Shown one piece after another: positions 22,803 through 31,668 of a stretch of 64,000 nucleotides of DNA (position 1 is the stretch's first letter; each line of letters begins with the position of its first letter). The stretch lies in contig NZ_CP076135.1 in assembly GCF_018736105.1 (NCBI RefSeq), positions 3,718,001 to 3,782,000 on the forward strand, given 5' to 3'. Both the position numbers and the translations under genes were made by a program. This DNA comes from Bradyrhizobium sediminis. GTDB taxonomy: Bacteria; Pseudomonadota; Alphaproteobacteria; Rhizobiales; Xanthobacteraceae. Below the pieces are notes generated by a model. It did no database searches. It was not told where the DNA came from and saw only the letters and a list, made by a program, of their open reading frames with translations.

Positions 22803-24035
22803 GTGGTCGAGATAGCTGATACAGCGCTGGTGCGCGGCAGTTCGGTAATCGCCGGCAAGCGGCCGCCGGCGGAGGCGGCTTCGCGTGGCGGCGATGGCCT
22901 TGCGCCGCTCACGGCCGTGGCCACGAGCCAGTGGCGCGCGCTTGCCGAACGCGCCAACGAGCCGAACGGCTATTACCTCCCCGACTGGGAATTGGCGGTG
23001 AACGCCTCCGCGCGCGGCCGTACCGGCGTCGCGGCGCTGTCCGCGTGGAGCCAACCTGCGGCGGCAAACGGCGGCGCGGCGCGGCTGATCGGGCTCCTGC
23101 CCGCGATTTCAATGTGGCGCGCCTGGAAGATCCCGCTGCCGGTTCTGGTAAGCGCCGATCCCTACGGCACGCTTGGCACCCCGCCTCTCGATCGCGACTT
23201 GGCCGAGGACGCCGCCGCCGGGCTGATGATGCAGGCACGGAAGGCCGGCGCCCATGCGCTGATCCTGCGCGACATGTCGCTCGACGGCGCGGCCATGAAG
23301 GCGTTCAGGGAAGTGCTGCGGCAGGGCGGCATGCGTCCGCGTCTGCTGCAATCCCACCTCCGCGCCTGTCTCGACGCCACGCGCGATGCCGATGAATGCC
23401 TGCGCGATGCGCTGGGGCCGAAGAAGCTGAAGGAACTGCGCCGCCAGCGCAACCGCCTCGCCGAGCACGGCGAGGTCCGCTTCGAGGTCGCGAGCACGCC
23501 GCAAGCGGTCGCCTCCGCAGTCGAGATTTTCCTGCAGCTGGAAGCTTCCGGCTGGAAAGGCCAGCGCGGCACCGCGCTGCTGCAGCATGACGGCGATGCC
23601 GGCTTTGTCCGCCGCGCCACCACCGCACTCGCCGAATTCCGCCAATGCGAGATCGTGACGCTGTCGTCGGGCGAAACGCCAGTCGCGGCCGCGGTCGTGC
23701 TGCGGCACCAGGACCGCGCGTTCTACTTCAAGCTCGGCGTCGACGAGCATTATGCGAAATTCTCACCCGGCGTGCAGCTGACGCTCGATTTGACGCGGCA
23801 TCTCTGCGCCGATCCCACGATCAGGCTGGTCGACTCCACCGCCGGCGCCGATCATCCGATGATCAATCCGATCTGGCGCGGGCGCCTTGCCATCGGCGAC
23901 GTGCTGATTCCGCTGCGGCCGCACGATCCCGTGGTGCCGCTGGTCCGCGCCGCCTTGAAGCTTCGCCAGCTGATCCGCGAGCCGCTGCGCCATGCCGTTC
24001 ATTTGATCCGGAAACGCCAGGAGAAACCGTCATGA
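22803..24035 (+). CDS. GNAT/FemAB-like acyltransferase
   Basis: The 410 residues (GTG start) match the acetyltransferase-6/FemAB-like family: an N-terminal half with YYLPDWELAVNA and PLPVLVSADPYGTLGTPP, and a C-terminal GNAT-like half (KKLKELRRQRNRLAE, YFKLGVDEHYAKFSPGVQL). Such proteins often modify cell-surface or secreted polymers with acyl or aminoacyl groups. The stop overlaps the next gene by 4 bp, so the two are translationally coupled. The substrate is unknown. Confidence 0.8.
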   Translation: MVEIADTALVRGSSVIAGKRPPAEAASRGGDGLAPLTAVATSQWRALAERANEPNGYYLPDWELAVNASARGRTGVAALSAWSQPAAANGGAARLIGLLPAISMWRAWKIPLPVLVSADPYGTLGTPPLDRDLAEDAAAGLMMQARKAGAHALILRDMSLDGAAMKAFREVLRQGGMRPRLLQSHLRACLDATRDADECLRDALGPKKLKELRRQRNRLAEHGEVRFEVASTPQAVASAVEIFLQLEASGWKGQRGTALLQHDGDAGFVRRATTALAEFRQCEIVTLSSGETPVAAAVVLRHQDRAFYFKLGVDEHYAKFSPGVQLTLDLTRHLCADPTIRLVDSTAGADHPMINPIWRGRLAIGDVLIPLRPHDPVVPLVRAALKLRQLIREPLRHAVHLIRKRQEKPS

Positions 24036-24976
24036 CCACCGTCACCGCCTTTGCGCCGGTGCTGACCGCGGAGAATCACGCGCTGAAGCGCGACTTTCCG
24101 TTAAAGCCGTTCGCGATCCGTCACCGCCTCGCCGGCCATCCGCTGTTGAACCTGCCGCGCATCGCGCAGCTGGCTTCGGAATTGCCGCGCGACCTGATCG
24201 AATATAATTCAGGCAAGGTCGCGATCAGCCAGGACCCGGATGCGATTCCATCGGTCGATCTCGATCCCGTGGAAGTCGTGAAGCGCATCGAAACCGCCGG
24301 CGCCTGGATGGTGCTCAAGCGCGTGGAGAACGCGCCGGAATATCGCAGGCTGCTGGAAGACACGCTGCTGTCGGTGGCGCGGGCGCGCGGTTTCAACAGC
24401 CTGCTCGACGCCGGCTTCGAGCAGGTCGAGGGCTTCATCTTCGTGTCCTCGCCGAATTCGACCACGCCGTTCCATCTCGACAGCGAAGACAATTTCTTCG
24501 TCCAGATCCACGGCGAGAAATTCTTCACGATCTACGACAACAACGACCGCGCCATCGTCTCCGACGAGGAGATCGAGCGCTCGATGACCAAGCACCGCAA
24601 CCTGAAATATGACGAGCGTTTTGCGTCGCGCGGCACCGAATTCCACATGTTCGCGGGCGACGGCTGCTATGTGCCGTATCAGTGGCCGCACTGGGTGCGC
24701 ACCGCCGACAGCCATTCGATCTCGATGGCGATCACCTGGAAGACCCGCGAGGTGCGCCGCGTCAACGATTTGCACTTCTTCAATTCGATGCTGCGCGGCA
24801 TCGGCCTGCCGCAACAGCCGCCGGGCCGCCAGCCGGTGCGCGATGTGCTCAAGCTTGCCTTCTATCGCACCGTGATCGCCGCGATCAGACCGCTGCGCGG
24901 CTCGCTCGCGATGCGCCGCGTATTGCGGCGGATCGCGCTCGGCAAGCGGGCCAATTATTATCTGAAGGACGCGTGA
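24032..24976 (+). CDS. cupin/JmjC-like oxygenase-fold protein
   Basis: The 314-residue protein has a central cupin core FIFVSSPNSTTPFHLDSEDNF, with HxD as a probable iron ligand pair, followed by IHGEKFFTIYD and a later His in YQWPHWVRT. This resembles 2-oxoglutarate/Fe(II) JmjC-like folds. The ATG overlaps the stop of the FemAB-like gene (ATGA), so the pair probably act in one pathway. It could also be a non-catalytic cupin. Confidence 0.75.
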   Translation: MTTVTAFAPVLTAENHALKRDFPLKPFAIRHRLAGHPLLNLPRIAQLASELPRDLIEYNSGKVAISQDPDAIPSVDLDPVEVVKRIETAGAWMVLKRVENAPEYRRLLEDTLLSVARARGFNSLLDAGFEQVEGFIFVSSPNSTTPFHLDSEDNFFVQIHGEKFFTIYDNNDRAIVSDEEIERSMTKHRNLKYDERFASRGTEFHMFAGDGCYVPYQWPHWVRTADSHSISMAITWKTREVRRVNDLHFFNSMLRGIGLPQQPPGRQPVRDVLKLAFYRTVIAAIRPLRGSLAMRRVLRRIALGKRANYYLKDA

Positions 24977-25020
24977 GGCGTCGAGCCGATCGGCCTGCGC
25001 TAAAGCCATTTCCACTTCAG

Positions 25021-25157
25021 ATGCTCCATCCTTCGAGACGCATCGCGGAGCCTGTCATCGGGCGCGCATTCGCGCGACCCGTTGGCGATGCTCCTCAGGA
25101 TGAGGTCTCAGTCCCTCATGGTGAGGAGCGCGTCTTCGCGCGTCTCGAACCATGAGG
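25021..25157. repeat. composite of two dispersed palindromic repeats
   Basis: The first unit, CATCCTTCGAGACGC...CTCCTCAGGATGA, encloses the GAGCCTGTCATCGGGC element also seen at 4501. The second, TCATGGTGAGGAGCGCG...TCTCGAACCATGAGGC, recurs with changes at 55217-55262. Both fold into hairpins. The nested arrangement suggests one repeat inserted into another. Confidence 0.75.
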
Positions 25158-25204
25158 CCCCGCGAGAAGTGTACTGGTTCGAGCAAGCTGGAAAACGCCC
25201 TAAC

Positions 25205-25745
25205 GGATTTTGATTTCAAACAGCGTACGCGCAAACGCAGCTTCGCGATCTCGCGGCGTGTTTCGCCCGAGGCTTGCCATCGAATTTCCTTTGGCCCTCC
25301 GGTCAGAGGGCGCAGGGAAGACCGGGTGCGCGCTGCACCCGCGGTCTCGTGTGCAAATATGTGCGAAAAAAACGCACACGAGCATACAGGTTCAGCGGGA
25401 GCATCCCGGCCTTCCCTGCGCAATGGTTTTACGGCTTATACGTGATCTCCCCGGCGACCGGGCTTTCTTGCCACCGTCGCCCGCGCTCCCTAGCGCGAAC
25501 TTGACACCAGCGTCGGGGTGTCAGGACCACACGACTTCGCCGTCCGCCAGCTGCACGCCCGTCTCGCGCGCCGCCCGCGTCCACCGCATCCCGCCCCTAC
25601 GTCCGTGACGTTCGCGAAACGCCCCTCTGATGGGACGGGATGCGATCGATATAGACCGATTTGCTATTTCGGAAAATCAGAATATTTTTGCGAAGAGGGC
25701 TTTACAGACTTCTGCGTGATTTGCCCGTCGGGTCGATTGGTTGAA
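25205..25745. repeat. long dispersed non-coding repeat element (about 540 bp)
   Basis: I recognise this stretch (CGCGGCGTGTTTCGCCCGAGG, CAGGTTCAGCGGGAGCATCC, CTCCCCGGCGACCGGGCTTT, CGATATAGACCGATTTGC) as a repeat widely scattered in Bradyrhizobium and relatives, where its frames are often mis-annotated as proteins. Reading frames through it are open by chance on several frames. It forms the left edge of the lower-GC accessory region. Recognition is from memory, not a search. Confidence 0.6.
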
Positions 25746-25927
25746 TCGATTGAACAAATCGGCTCTTACGTGCACGGGCTGTTCGACGAAAATTTCTGCG
25801 ACGGAGACCGCGCGATGCAAGGACGGCCAAATCACGGAAGCCGCAACGTCGTCATTGCGATAAGCGCAGTGCGTGCGCGCCCCAACACGAATTTCGGGGC
25901 CTGTATCGCTCCCGTTCCCGAACCGCC

Positions 25928-26468
25928 TTACTTCGGCGGCGAGTGCGGCGCCGTCAGAATGATCGTCGAATGCATCTCTTCGGCATCGGCCCGCTCTTGC
26001 CGAGAAATTCCTGCCATGCCGGATCTTTCATGGGCGCTGGCACGCGCCTTGGCGCGCGCGTTCAAGTCGGCCCGTCGTTGCGGGGGGCACCGGCGCCCGC
26101 ACCACCTTGAGCAGGCGGGCATCCTGACGCACTATCAGCGGAATGTTCTCGTCGGTCCAGCGCGGGTTTTTAGCGAGTTCGCCATGCAGTCTCGCCCGCT
26201 CGTTGAAGTCGGCGTAGCTCCAAAGATGCATGACCTGATTGAGCGGCCCGATCTCGGTCGACCAGTAGCCTTCGAGCTTGCCGTAATCGTCCTTGCGAAT
26301 ATCGCGGGACACGGTGCTCGACGCCTTGACCATCTCGCCGAGGGCAAGGTTCGTGAAATGACTGAACGACGCGGTGCACCCATGTCGGCGCAGCCGATGT
26401 ATAGGCGCGCTGTTGTCCTTGAAGACTAATGTAGTGATTGCTTCAGTTGATACAAAGTCGAAGTTCAA
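25928..26468 (-). pseudogene. broken NIPSNAP-family gene
   Basis: The segment LALGEMVKASSTVSRDIRKD followed by YGKLEGYWSTEIGPLNQVMHLWSYADFNERARL is a NIPSNAP (dimeric alpha-beta barrel) domain. The frame starting at 26468 has an unrelated N-terminus and runs out of homology after VVRAPVPP. The family C-terminus MKDPAWQEFLGKS...ADAEEMHSTIILTAPHSP is found further on in a shifted frame ending at 25928. The part linking the two halves is missing. This indicates an internal deletion plus a frameshift and loss of the 5' end. Confidence 0.7.
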
Positions 26469-26492
26469 AAAAGCAAAGCCCCCGCGGGGGAC
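26467..26492 (-). terminator. terminator downstream of the small gene and methyltransferase
   Basis: Read on the minus strand, GTCCCCCGCGGGGGCTTTGC is followed by TTTTTT: a GC-rich dyad (CCCCCGCGGGGG) with a T-run, lying about 30 bp after the stop of the 58-residue gene. It would end the methyltransferase/small-gene transcript. Confidence 0.65.
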
Positions 26493-26523
26493 CTCTTACT
26501 TCGCTTGATCAACTAATCCTATA

Positions 26524-26700
26524 TTAGTTGTGGCTCTTCATTTGAGGGCTTTGCTCAGAGGACGACAGGTACCTTTGCAGTTTCGCACCCGCTTCAGCAG
26601 CCTGTTCCTTCCGTACGGCGGCCTCGTATTCGTCGCGGCCCCTGCGGAATCTTTCGTCCCAAGAAGGATCTTGCATTGCTAAGGGATTGAACTCTTTCAT
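26524..26700 (-). CDS. 58-residue charged protein linked to the methyltransferase
   Basis: MKEFNPLAMQDPSWDERFRR is followed by a charged helix (GRDEYEAAVRKEQAAEAGAK, LQRYLSS) and a short polar tail. GGAG sits about eight bases before the ATG at 26700. The gene starts 23 bp after the methyltransferase stop on the same strand and is followed by a terminator, so the two form an operon. There is no signal peptide or Cys. No family is recognised; the role may be structural or regulatory for the enzyme. Confidence 0.6.
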   Translation of the reverse strand: MKEFNPLAMQDPSWDERFRRGRDEYEAAVRKEQAAEAGAKLQRYLSSSEQSPQMKSHN

Positions 26701-26723
26701 GACGTGAGCTCCAAGACTAAGAT

Positions 26724-29126
26724 TTAATTCCTATGCAACGTGAAGTGCAAGACGGATCTTGTCAATGCCCGGTTGCTTCGCCAGTAGTGAGGCGGATCAA
26801 ATAACGGGTCATACGCGGGTCGAGTTTCCGCAAGGTTAACGACCTGCGCCTTGTCGCGCGCGGCCGCAGCCAAGAACGCGCGTACGAACCACGACTTCCG
26901 TGCGTATGAGGGAATATTTTGGCCGTTGTGAGACTGCTCGGGTAGGCAGATTACGGCTTGGCCATTGTCTTTTAGGCACTGCACAATGGCCGTCGGCAGC
27001 CCCTTATAGAGTTCCACGTTTTCTTCATAGTTGTCCGTGTTGAATGCGTAAGGGGGATCCGTGATCAGAATGTCAACCTCCTTCCGGAGGGACTTAAGCA
27101 AACTCAGTGCATCAATGTGAAGCTTGTCGTCAAACTCAAAGCTCGTGCCTTGTATTTGCACGGCCTCCAGAGGCACGATGATCTCTGGGCTGTACCAGCC
27201 CTTTTGAATGAGGAGTCGCTCGTTAAGAGGCTTCACGTCTTGATCAGGTCTGAGACTGCGAATATCGGCCAGTAGTTGGCAACGTAACGCAAAAGACTCG
27301 AACTCAAACAGGAGTGCCTTTGTAAGAATGGCTACTTTGTCCTTCTCTTTGTACAGAGCATAGCCGATTCGCAGAATTGCTCTCCAGCAAAGATAGGTAA
27401 GCACTCTCAGCGGCAAGAACTCCGGCTCACTAAAGGCTAGAAGAGCAGGGCTGAAGTCGTACTCGCGAAGCTGCCGGACGCCAGCCTGCGTCTTTGACGC
27501 TTCAGGAGCGTTTTGTACCAGCAACATCAGCATAGCAGTCAGGGACCATTCAAGGCCTGCTTCGATAGCGACTGGGGGTTTTGGCTTAGGCCGTCGTACA
27601 GAAATCGAGGTTGCCCCCTCGATTGCCCTCTTTACGAGTTCTTCCATAGCAGGCCCGGTAAGACCCCTGAGCAGCCCTGCCAAGCCGTTGATCGAAAGGG
27701 GGATTGAAGAAACTTCAGATGACAGGTGGTGCTTGATTTTCGGCGACGTTTCTCCATGCGCGAATTGCGGCAGTGAGAAAAAGGCGAAGTTGTCGGCTCG
27801 CGCTATCCCAGCGGGCTTCGACAGGTCTCCGGCTACGAATCTTACTTTGCCAGGAAATCTCAGAGCTTCCAGCGCTGACGTGCCCGATCCAACAAAGGGA
27901 TCGCAGATAACCGTGGTCCCACGACTTTTTGTTCGACCGGCCAAACAAAGGTTCAGCATCGCGCTAGTCATCGTATGCGGGGCCGTCACCGGTGCGTACC
28001 AGCCGGGTTTTGTCTCGTCAAAGATAAAGAATGGAGATGAGTTACGAAAAACTCGCGCATACAACATGATGTACTGTTCACTCGAGCGATTGTGCTGCTC
28101 GTCGACTCCAAAATCTCGGAAGAGAAAGAGCGCTTGGTGGGCAAGAGGTTGTCCTTCCGCCGCGAAAGCTTCGATCTCATGATGAGGATCCTGTAATCCC
28201 GGCATCGGAGTCACGATCTTATTCAGCTCATTATCCGCAATAAGGGAATCCCAGAAATCCGGGGCAGGTTGCCCGCCAATGAAGAACTTGTCTTTCGGTA
28301 TCCGAATTTGAAAGACACCTCGTCCGCTGTCGCCTTCGGCGCGCGCCGAGTCATAAAGATCTAGATGTTCATTGGCGACAAGGAAGAGAGGCAGTTTGCC
28401 GTCGTCTTTTGCGGCCAGTCTCAGACCAGCATGATAAGTGCTCATCCTCGAAAGTAGCGCCGACCTTTCAAATTTTCCTGTGTTGCGGATGTATAGAAGT
28501 GGGCCGGCCGAATGGACGTACCCCGATCGTCCGACGATGCTGGGGAGGTCAATTTTGAGATCATCGGAAATGGATACTGCGCAAGTTGCATAATACGCGT
28601 CCAACACTATCAGTCCGCGCAGGCTCGCGCCGTGAAGATCGCAGATTTGCTTCGGTGCCTTGCCGAGGAGATCTTTAATGTCGGTTTGGTGCTGCGCAGA
28701 CTCACAGATCTGTAAGTAAAGCTCGGCAAATTTAGCGGGGCTGTTACTGGTGAGGTAGAGGTCGCCGATCGTGGACGAGATGGTCTGAAACTCATTCAAT
28801 GGAGCGACAAGGGTATCCCAAATGGCAATCAGTTCGAATTCAAGCGCCCGCGAAGAATGGAACGAAACATTTATTTCGGATCGGCTGCGAGGCAAGGCAT
28901 AGTATCGGAGCAAGTCTCGTAGTTCGCCGTAGCCCAGCGAAGTCACTCCACAGCCATAGCGCAAGATAAACAAGTAACTGTTTTGGTGATAATACTCCTT
29001 AATGAAACAGCTGGCGAAAGTTGTCGATAGTTCTTGAGAAGTGCCAGAGATTTGAAACTGTTCGAGAGTCTGAGAGATCGCTATTCGAACTGCATTAAAC
29101 AGCCGATCTCCATCTGAGGCCGTCAT
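26724..29126 (-). CDS. orphan SAM-dependent methyltransferase with large novel N-terminal region
   Basis: The 800 residues have motif I as CDPFVGSGTSALEAL (Asp409) and motif IV as ILITDPPYAFNTDNY (Asp690). The order with about 275 residues between is an alpha-type or Trm11-like layout. DPPY is typical of N6-adenine or N4-cytosine DNA methyltransferases and of some RNA methylases. Residues 1-390 match nothing I recognise; parts are aromatic-rich (FIKEYYHQNSYLFILRYGC). Codon use and GC are far lower than in the flanks, suggesting recent transfer. No restriction enzyme is adjacent, so it is an orphan or part of an unknown system. Confidence 0.8.
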   Translation of the reverse strand: MTASDGDRLFNAVRIAISQTLEQFQISGTSQELSTTFASCFIKEYYHQNSYLFILRYGCGVTSLGYGELRDLLRYYALPRSRSEINVSFHSSRALEFELIAIWDTLVAPLNEFQTISSTIGDLYLTSNSPAKFAELYLQICESAQHQTDIKDLLGKAPKQICDLHGASLRGLIVLDAYYATCAVSISDDLKIDLPSIVGRSGYVHSAGPLLYIRNTGKFERSALLSRMSTYHAGLRLAAKDDGKLPLFLVANEHLDLYDSARAEGDSGRGVFQIRIPKDKFFIGGQPAPDFWDSLIADNELNKIVTPMPGLQDPHHEIEAFAAEGQPLAHQALFLFRDFGVDEQHNRSSEQYIMLYARVFRNSSPFFIFDETKPGWYAPVTAPHTMTSAMLNLCLAGRTKSRGTTVICDPFVGSGTSALEALRFPGKVRFVAGDLSKPAGIARADNFAFFSLPQFAHGETSPKIKHHLSSEVSSIPLSINGLAGLLRGLTGPAMEELVKRAIEGATSISVRRPKPKPPVAIEAGLEWSLTAMLMLLVQNAPEASKTQAGVRQLREYDFSPALLAFSEPEFLPLRVLTYLCWRAILRIGYALYKEKDKVAILTKALLFEFESFALRCQLLADIRSLRPDQDVKPLNERLLIQKGWYSPEIIVPLEAVQIQGTSFEFDDKLHIDALSLLKSLRKEVDILITDPPYAFNTDNYEENVELYKGLPTAIVQCLKDNGQAVICLPEQSHNGQNIPSYARKSWFVRAFLAAAARDKAQVVNLAETRPAYDPLFDPPHYWRSNRALTRSVLHFTLHRN

Positions 29127-29258
29127 CCGCCAATATCCCCCAAAAACAACAGCTTCAGGTTGTCCATAAGGCTTGTCAAGCGTCTACCGTCCTATGTTGC
29201 GATGCGATCGAAGCCCGCCGACGAACTCGCTAGCTAGATCTGTCCACAACCGTAGTTT

Positions 29259-29286
29259 GGGAGGCCCGCAAGCGAGCCTCCCTTTT
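29259..29286 (+). terminator. hairpin with T-run
   Basis: Perfect stem GGGAGGC / GCCTCCC (10-base loop) is followed by TTTT on the plus strand. No plus-strand gene ends here now, so it may belong to lost DNA at the island's edge. The remainder of 29127-29409 shows no gene. Confidence 0.5.
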
Positions 29287-29409
29287 CCGACCGGACGTCG
29301 GCGTGGATCATCGCTGATCCTCAACCGGCTTCGGTTCGCGGATAACGAGGCGGCCAATCACCGGCATCGCGGCTCATGCGGGCCTAATGTTCGGCGCCGA
29401 TGCGCGGCA

Positions 29410-29615
29410 CTAAAGATCCTGATCTGAAAGATCAGCGAGCTTCATCAGATGTCGCAACAGACCTGTCTTCAGTGCTTGTCGCCGTGAATTGGAACTGACA
29501 GCCGCACGACGCTGCCGCTCTTGCTGCAAATATGGTGACTGCCGCTAACGCGAAGCAATGACCAACCGCGCCGCTCGACGAGACGAGCAAACTCGCGGCC
29601 GGTTATTGATTTCAT
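29410..29615 (-). pseudogene. hicA: frameshifted HicA toxin
   Basis: From the ATG at 29615 the frame reads MKSITGREFARLVERRGWSL, then VSGSHHICSKSG (the toxin's catalytic His region) and SVPIHGDKH, and stops at 29469. Adding one base at that point restores LKTGLLRHLMKLADLSDQDL up to a stop at 29410, the normal HicA C-terminus. The last helix is therefore lost through a 1-base deletion. Its start overlaps the hicB stop (ATGA). Whether the 48-residue product is still toxic is unknown. Confidence 0.8.
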
Positions 29616-29815
29616 GCAGGCAATTCCAGCATCCGTTCGGTGCCACCGGGCTCGGGCGGGGCGACTTCAATCGAAAGACATCCCTCGATCGCCTCATGAA
29701 GATTCTTTATGAGTTCATCCATGCTGTCGCCCTGCGTGGCGCAACCGGGAATAGCGGGGACTTCGGCCCAAAAGCCTCCCTCCTCAGCCTCATGGATGAC
29801 GATCTTGATTTTCAT
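29612..29815 (-). CDS. hicB: HicB antitoxin, short form
   Basis: The 67 residues have the HicB N-terminal fold: MKIKIVIHEAEEGGFWAEVP, IPGCATQGDSMDELIKNLHEAIEGCL. There is no C-terminal DNA-binding domain, as in the short rhizobial/cyanobacterial type. It is upstream of and coupled to hicA, giving antitoxin-first order. It neutralises the HicA RNase by covering its active site. It looks intact while its toxin is frameshifted. Confidence 0.85.
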   Translation of the reverse strand: MKIKIVIHEAEEGGFWAEVPAIPGCATQGDSMDELIKNLHEAIEGCLSIEVAPPEPGGTERMLELPA

Positions 29816-29877
29816 TGGCGATCTCCAGATCGAACTGTCGCGCGGACAGCCGACGAATTCAAGCCTTGCTGAGGCCC

Positions 29878-30543
29878 CTACTCCGCCGCCTGCGCGTTCA
29901 CTTCCGCCGATACCTGACGGATGGCGCGGGCAAGCTGCTCGGCCGGCTGCGCGCCGGACACCGCGTATTTCTGCGCAAACACGAACGTCGGTACGCCGGA
30001 GATGCCCTTGTCGGAGGCGTCCTTGGCCTGCGCCGAGATCAGGTCGACGTCTTCGTCGGTCGCCAGGCGCTTGCGCACGTCCCCGGCATCGAGGCCGACG
30101 TCGGCCGCCGCCTGCACCAGCACATCGACGTCGGTGAGATCGCCGCCGTCGCGGAAATACAATTCCATCAGCCGCTGCTTCATCTCGGCGGACTTGCCTT
30201 GCGCATCGGCCCAGTAGATCAGCCGGTGGCAGTCTGTCGTGTTGGGCTGCCGCTTGACCAGTTCGGGCCGGTAGGTGAGGCCCTCTTCGCTCGCCGCGGC
30301 GACGACGCGGCCGGCGATGCCCTTATAGGCCTCGACCGAACCGAATTTCGCGGTGAGATATTCGTCGCGGCTGATGCCCTCGCGCGGTACCCAGGCATTG
30401 AGGAAGAACGGCCGCCAGTTGATCTCGACCGGCACGTCCGGCGTCAGCGCCAGCGCGTTCTCGATGCGGCGCTTGCCGATATAGCACCACGGGCACACCA
30501 CGTCGGAGACGATGTCGATCTGAAGCGGTTTCAGGGTGCTCAT
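29878..30543 (-). CDS. DsbA-family oxidoreductase, FrnE-like
   Basis: The 221-residue cytoplasmic protein (no signal) has the thioredoxin-fold active site SDVVCPWCYIGKRR near residue 18, a helical insertion, and the cis-Pro loop SGVPTFVFAQKY near residue 180. FrnE-type proteins act as disulphide isomerases or glutathione-dependent isomerases. The ATG at 30543 gives the usual N-terminus MSTLKPLQIDIVSD. It stands alone. Confidence 0.88.
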   Translation of the reverse strand: MSTLKPLQIDIVSDVVCPWCYIGKRRIENALALTPDVPVEINWRPFFLNAWVPREGISRDEYLTAKFGSVEAYKGIAGRVVAAASEEGLTYRPELVKRQPNTTDCHRLIYWADAQGKSAEMKQRLMELYFRDGGDLTDVDVLVQAAADVGLDAGDVRKRLATDEDVDLISAQAKDASDKGISGVPTFVFAQKYAVSGAQPAEQLARAIRQVSAEVNAQAAE

Positions 30544-30725
30544 CAGGCCAGCCTTTCGTGAAATGATGTTTGCAAAATAGGCCGATCGGGGCGCGAAACA
30601 AGGGCGTGGGCCGCATGCCCCGCACCACATAACCTCCGGGGTTATTGTGGTTGCGGCTCCGGATTCGTAACTACGCATCAGGACCTGAACCGCGGAGCCC
30701 GGCCATGACCGCCACGACGCCGCGC

Positions 30726-31547
30726 CTACTTCAAATTCGCCGCCAGCTTCCGCATCCGCTCGGCGGTCAGTTCGTCGGCGGGGAAGAACGTCTCCAGCGC
30801 CAGTTCCGACAGCGTGATGTCGACCGGCGTACCGAAGATCATGGTGGTGGAGATGAAGCTCAGCACGTCGCCGTCAAGCCGCAGCTTGAAGGGGATCGCG
30901 ACATTGTCCGACGACAGCGGCGCCGGGCGCGCCGGCATCGGATAGCCCTTCAGCTCCGAATAGAGCTTCAGCAGTTCGGGATCGGCGGTGGCCTCGCACT
31001 GGCGGTGCAGCCGCTCCAGCAGATGGCTGGACCATTCGGCGAGGTTGACGGTGCGCGGCGCCAGCGCTTCGGGGTGAAAGGCGAGTCGCAGGATGTTGAG
31101 GGGCTGGCCGAGCAGCCGCTGCGGAATGCCTTGCAGCAGCGGAGCGACCATGCGGTTGGCCGAGACCAGGTTCCAGTGCCGGTCATAAGCCAGCGCCGGA
31201 TTGGGCTCATGCGCCTTCAGCACCAGGTCGATCGCCGCCCGCGCCGGTTTCAGCGCGGGATCGTCGAGCGAGCGCTGCGGAAACGCCGGCGCATAGCCCG
31301 CCGCCACCAAGAGCACATTGCGTTCGCGCAAGGGAACCTCCAGCCGTTCGGCGAGCTTCAGCACCATCTCGCGCGACGGCGCCGCGCGGCCGGTCTCGAC
31401 AAAACTCAAATGCCGCGCGGATATCTCTGCGTCGCCGGCGAGATCGAGCTGGCTGAGATGACGGCGCTGCCGCCATTCGCGCAGGTGATCGCCGATATGG
31501 ACGGGCTGGGTGTTCTCGGCGCGGGCCGTGGCGGTGTGTGCGTTCAT
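30726..31547 (-). CDS. XRE-type regulator with MmyB-like ligand domain
   Basis: The 273 residues have an N-terminal helix-turn-helix (REWRQRRHLSQLDLAGDAEISARHLSFVETGRAAPS, residues about 24-60) followed by an MmyB-like PAS-type domain (YDRHWNLVSANRMVAPLL, LLRLAFHP-like stretch, and TLSELALETFFPAD). It is divergent from the small membrane gene at 31669 with 121 bp between, so it probably controls that gene and itself. Confidence 0.88.
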   Translation of the reverse strand: MNAHTATARAENTQPVHIGDHLREWRQRRHLSQLDLAGDAEISARHLSFVETGRAAPSREMVLKLAERLEVPLRERNVLLVAAGYAPAFPQRSLDDPALKPARAAIDLVLKAHEPNPALAYDRHWNLVSANRMVAPLLQGIPQRLLGQPLNILRLAFHPEALAPRTVNLAEWSSHLLERLHRQCEATADPELLKLYSELKGYPMPARPAPLSSDNVAIPFKLRLDGDVLSFISTTMIFGTPVDITLSELALETFFPADELTAERMRKLAANLK

Positions 31548-31668
31548 GGTGCGAAAACCTACCATGCGAATTTCGCGGCTTCCATTACCTCCGACGTAAT
31601 CGAATTCCCTCCCCGGCCGGATCATCTTCGCATCACTGTGGTCCACCCCTCTGCAAAGGAGAACTGCC

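Noticed and set aside
25152..26429. Several open frames in the repeat region, including one of 303 codons
   Set aside because: They run through dispersed non-coding repeats and the antisense of the NIPSNAP remnant.
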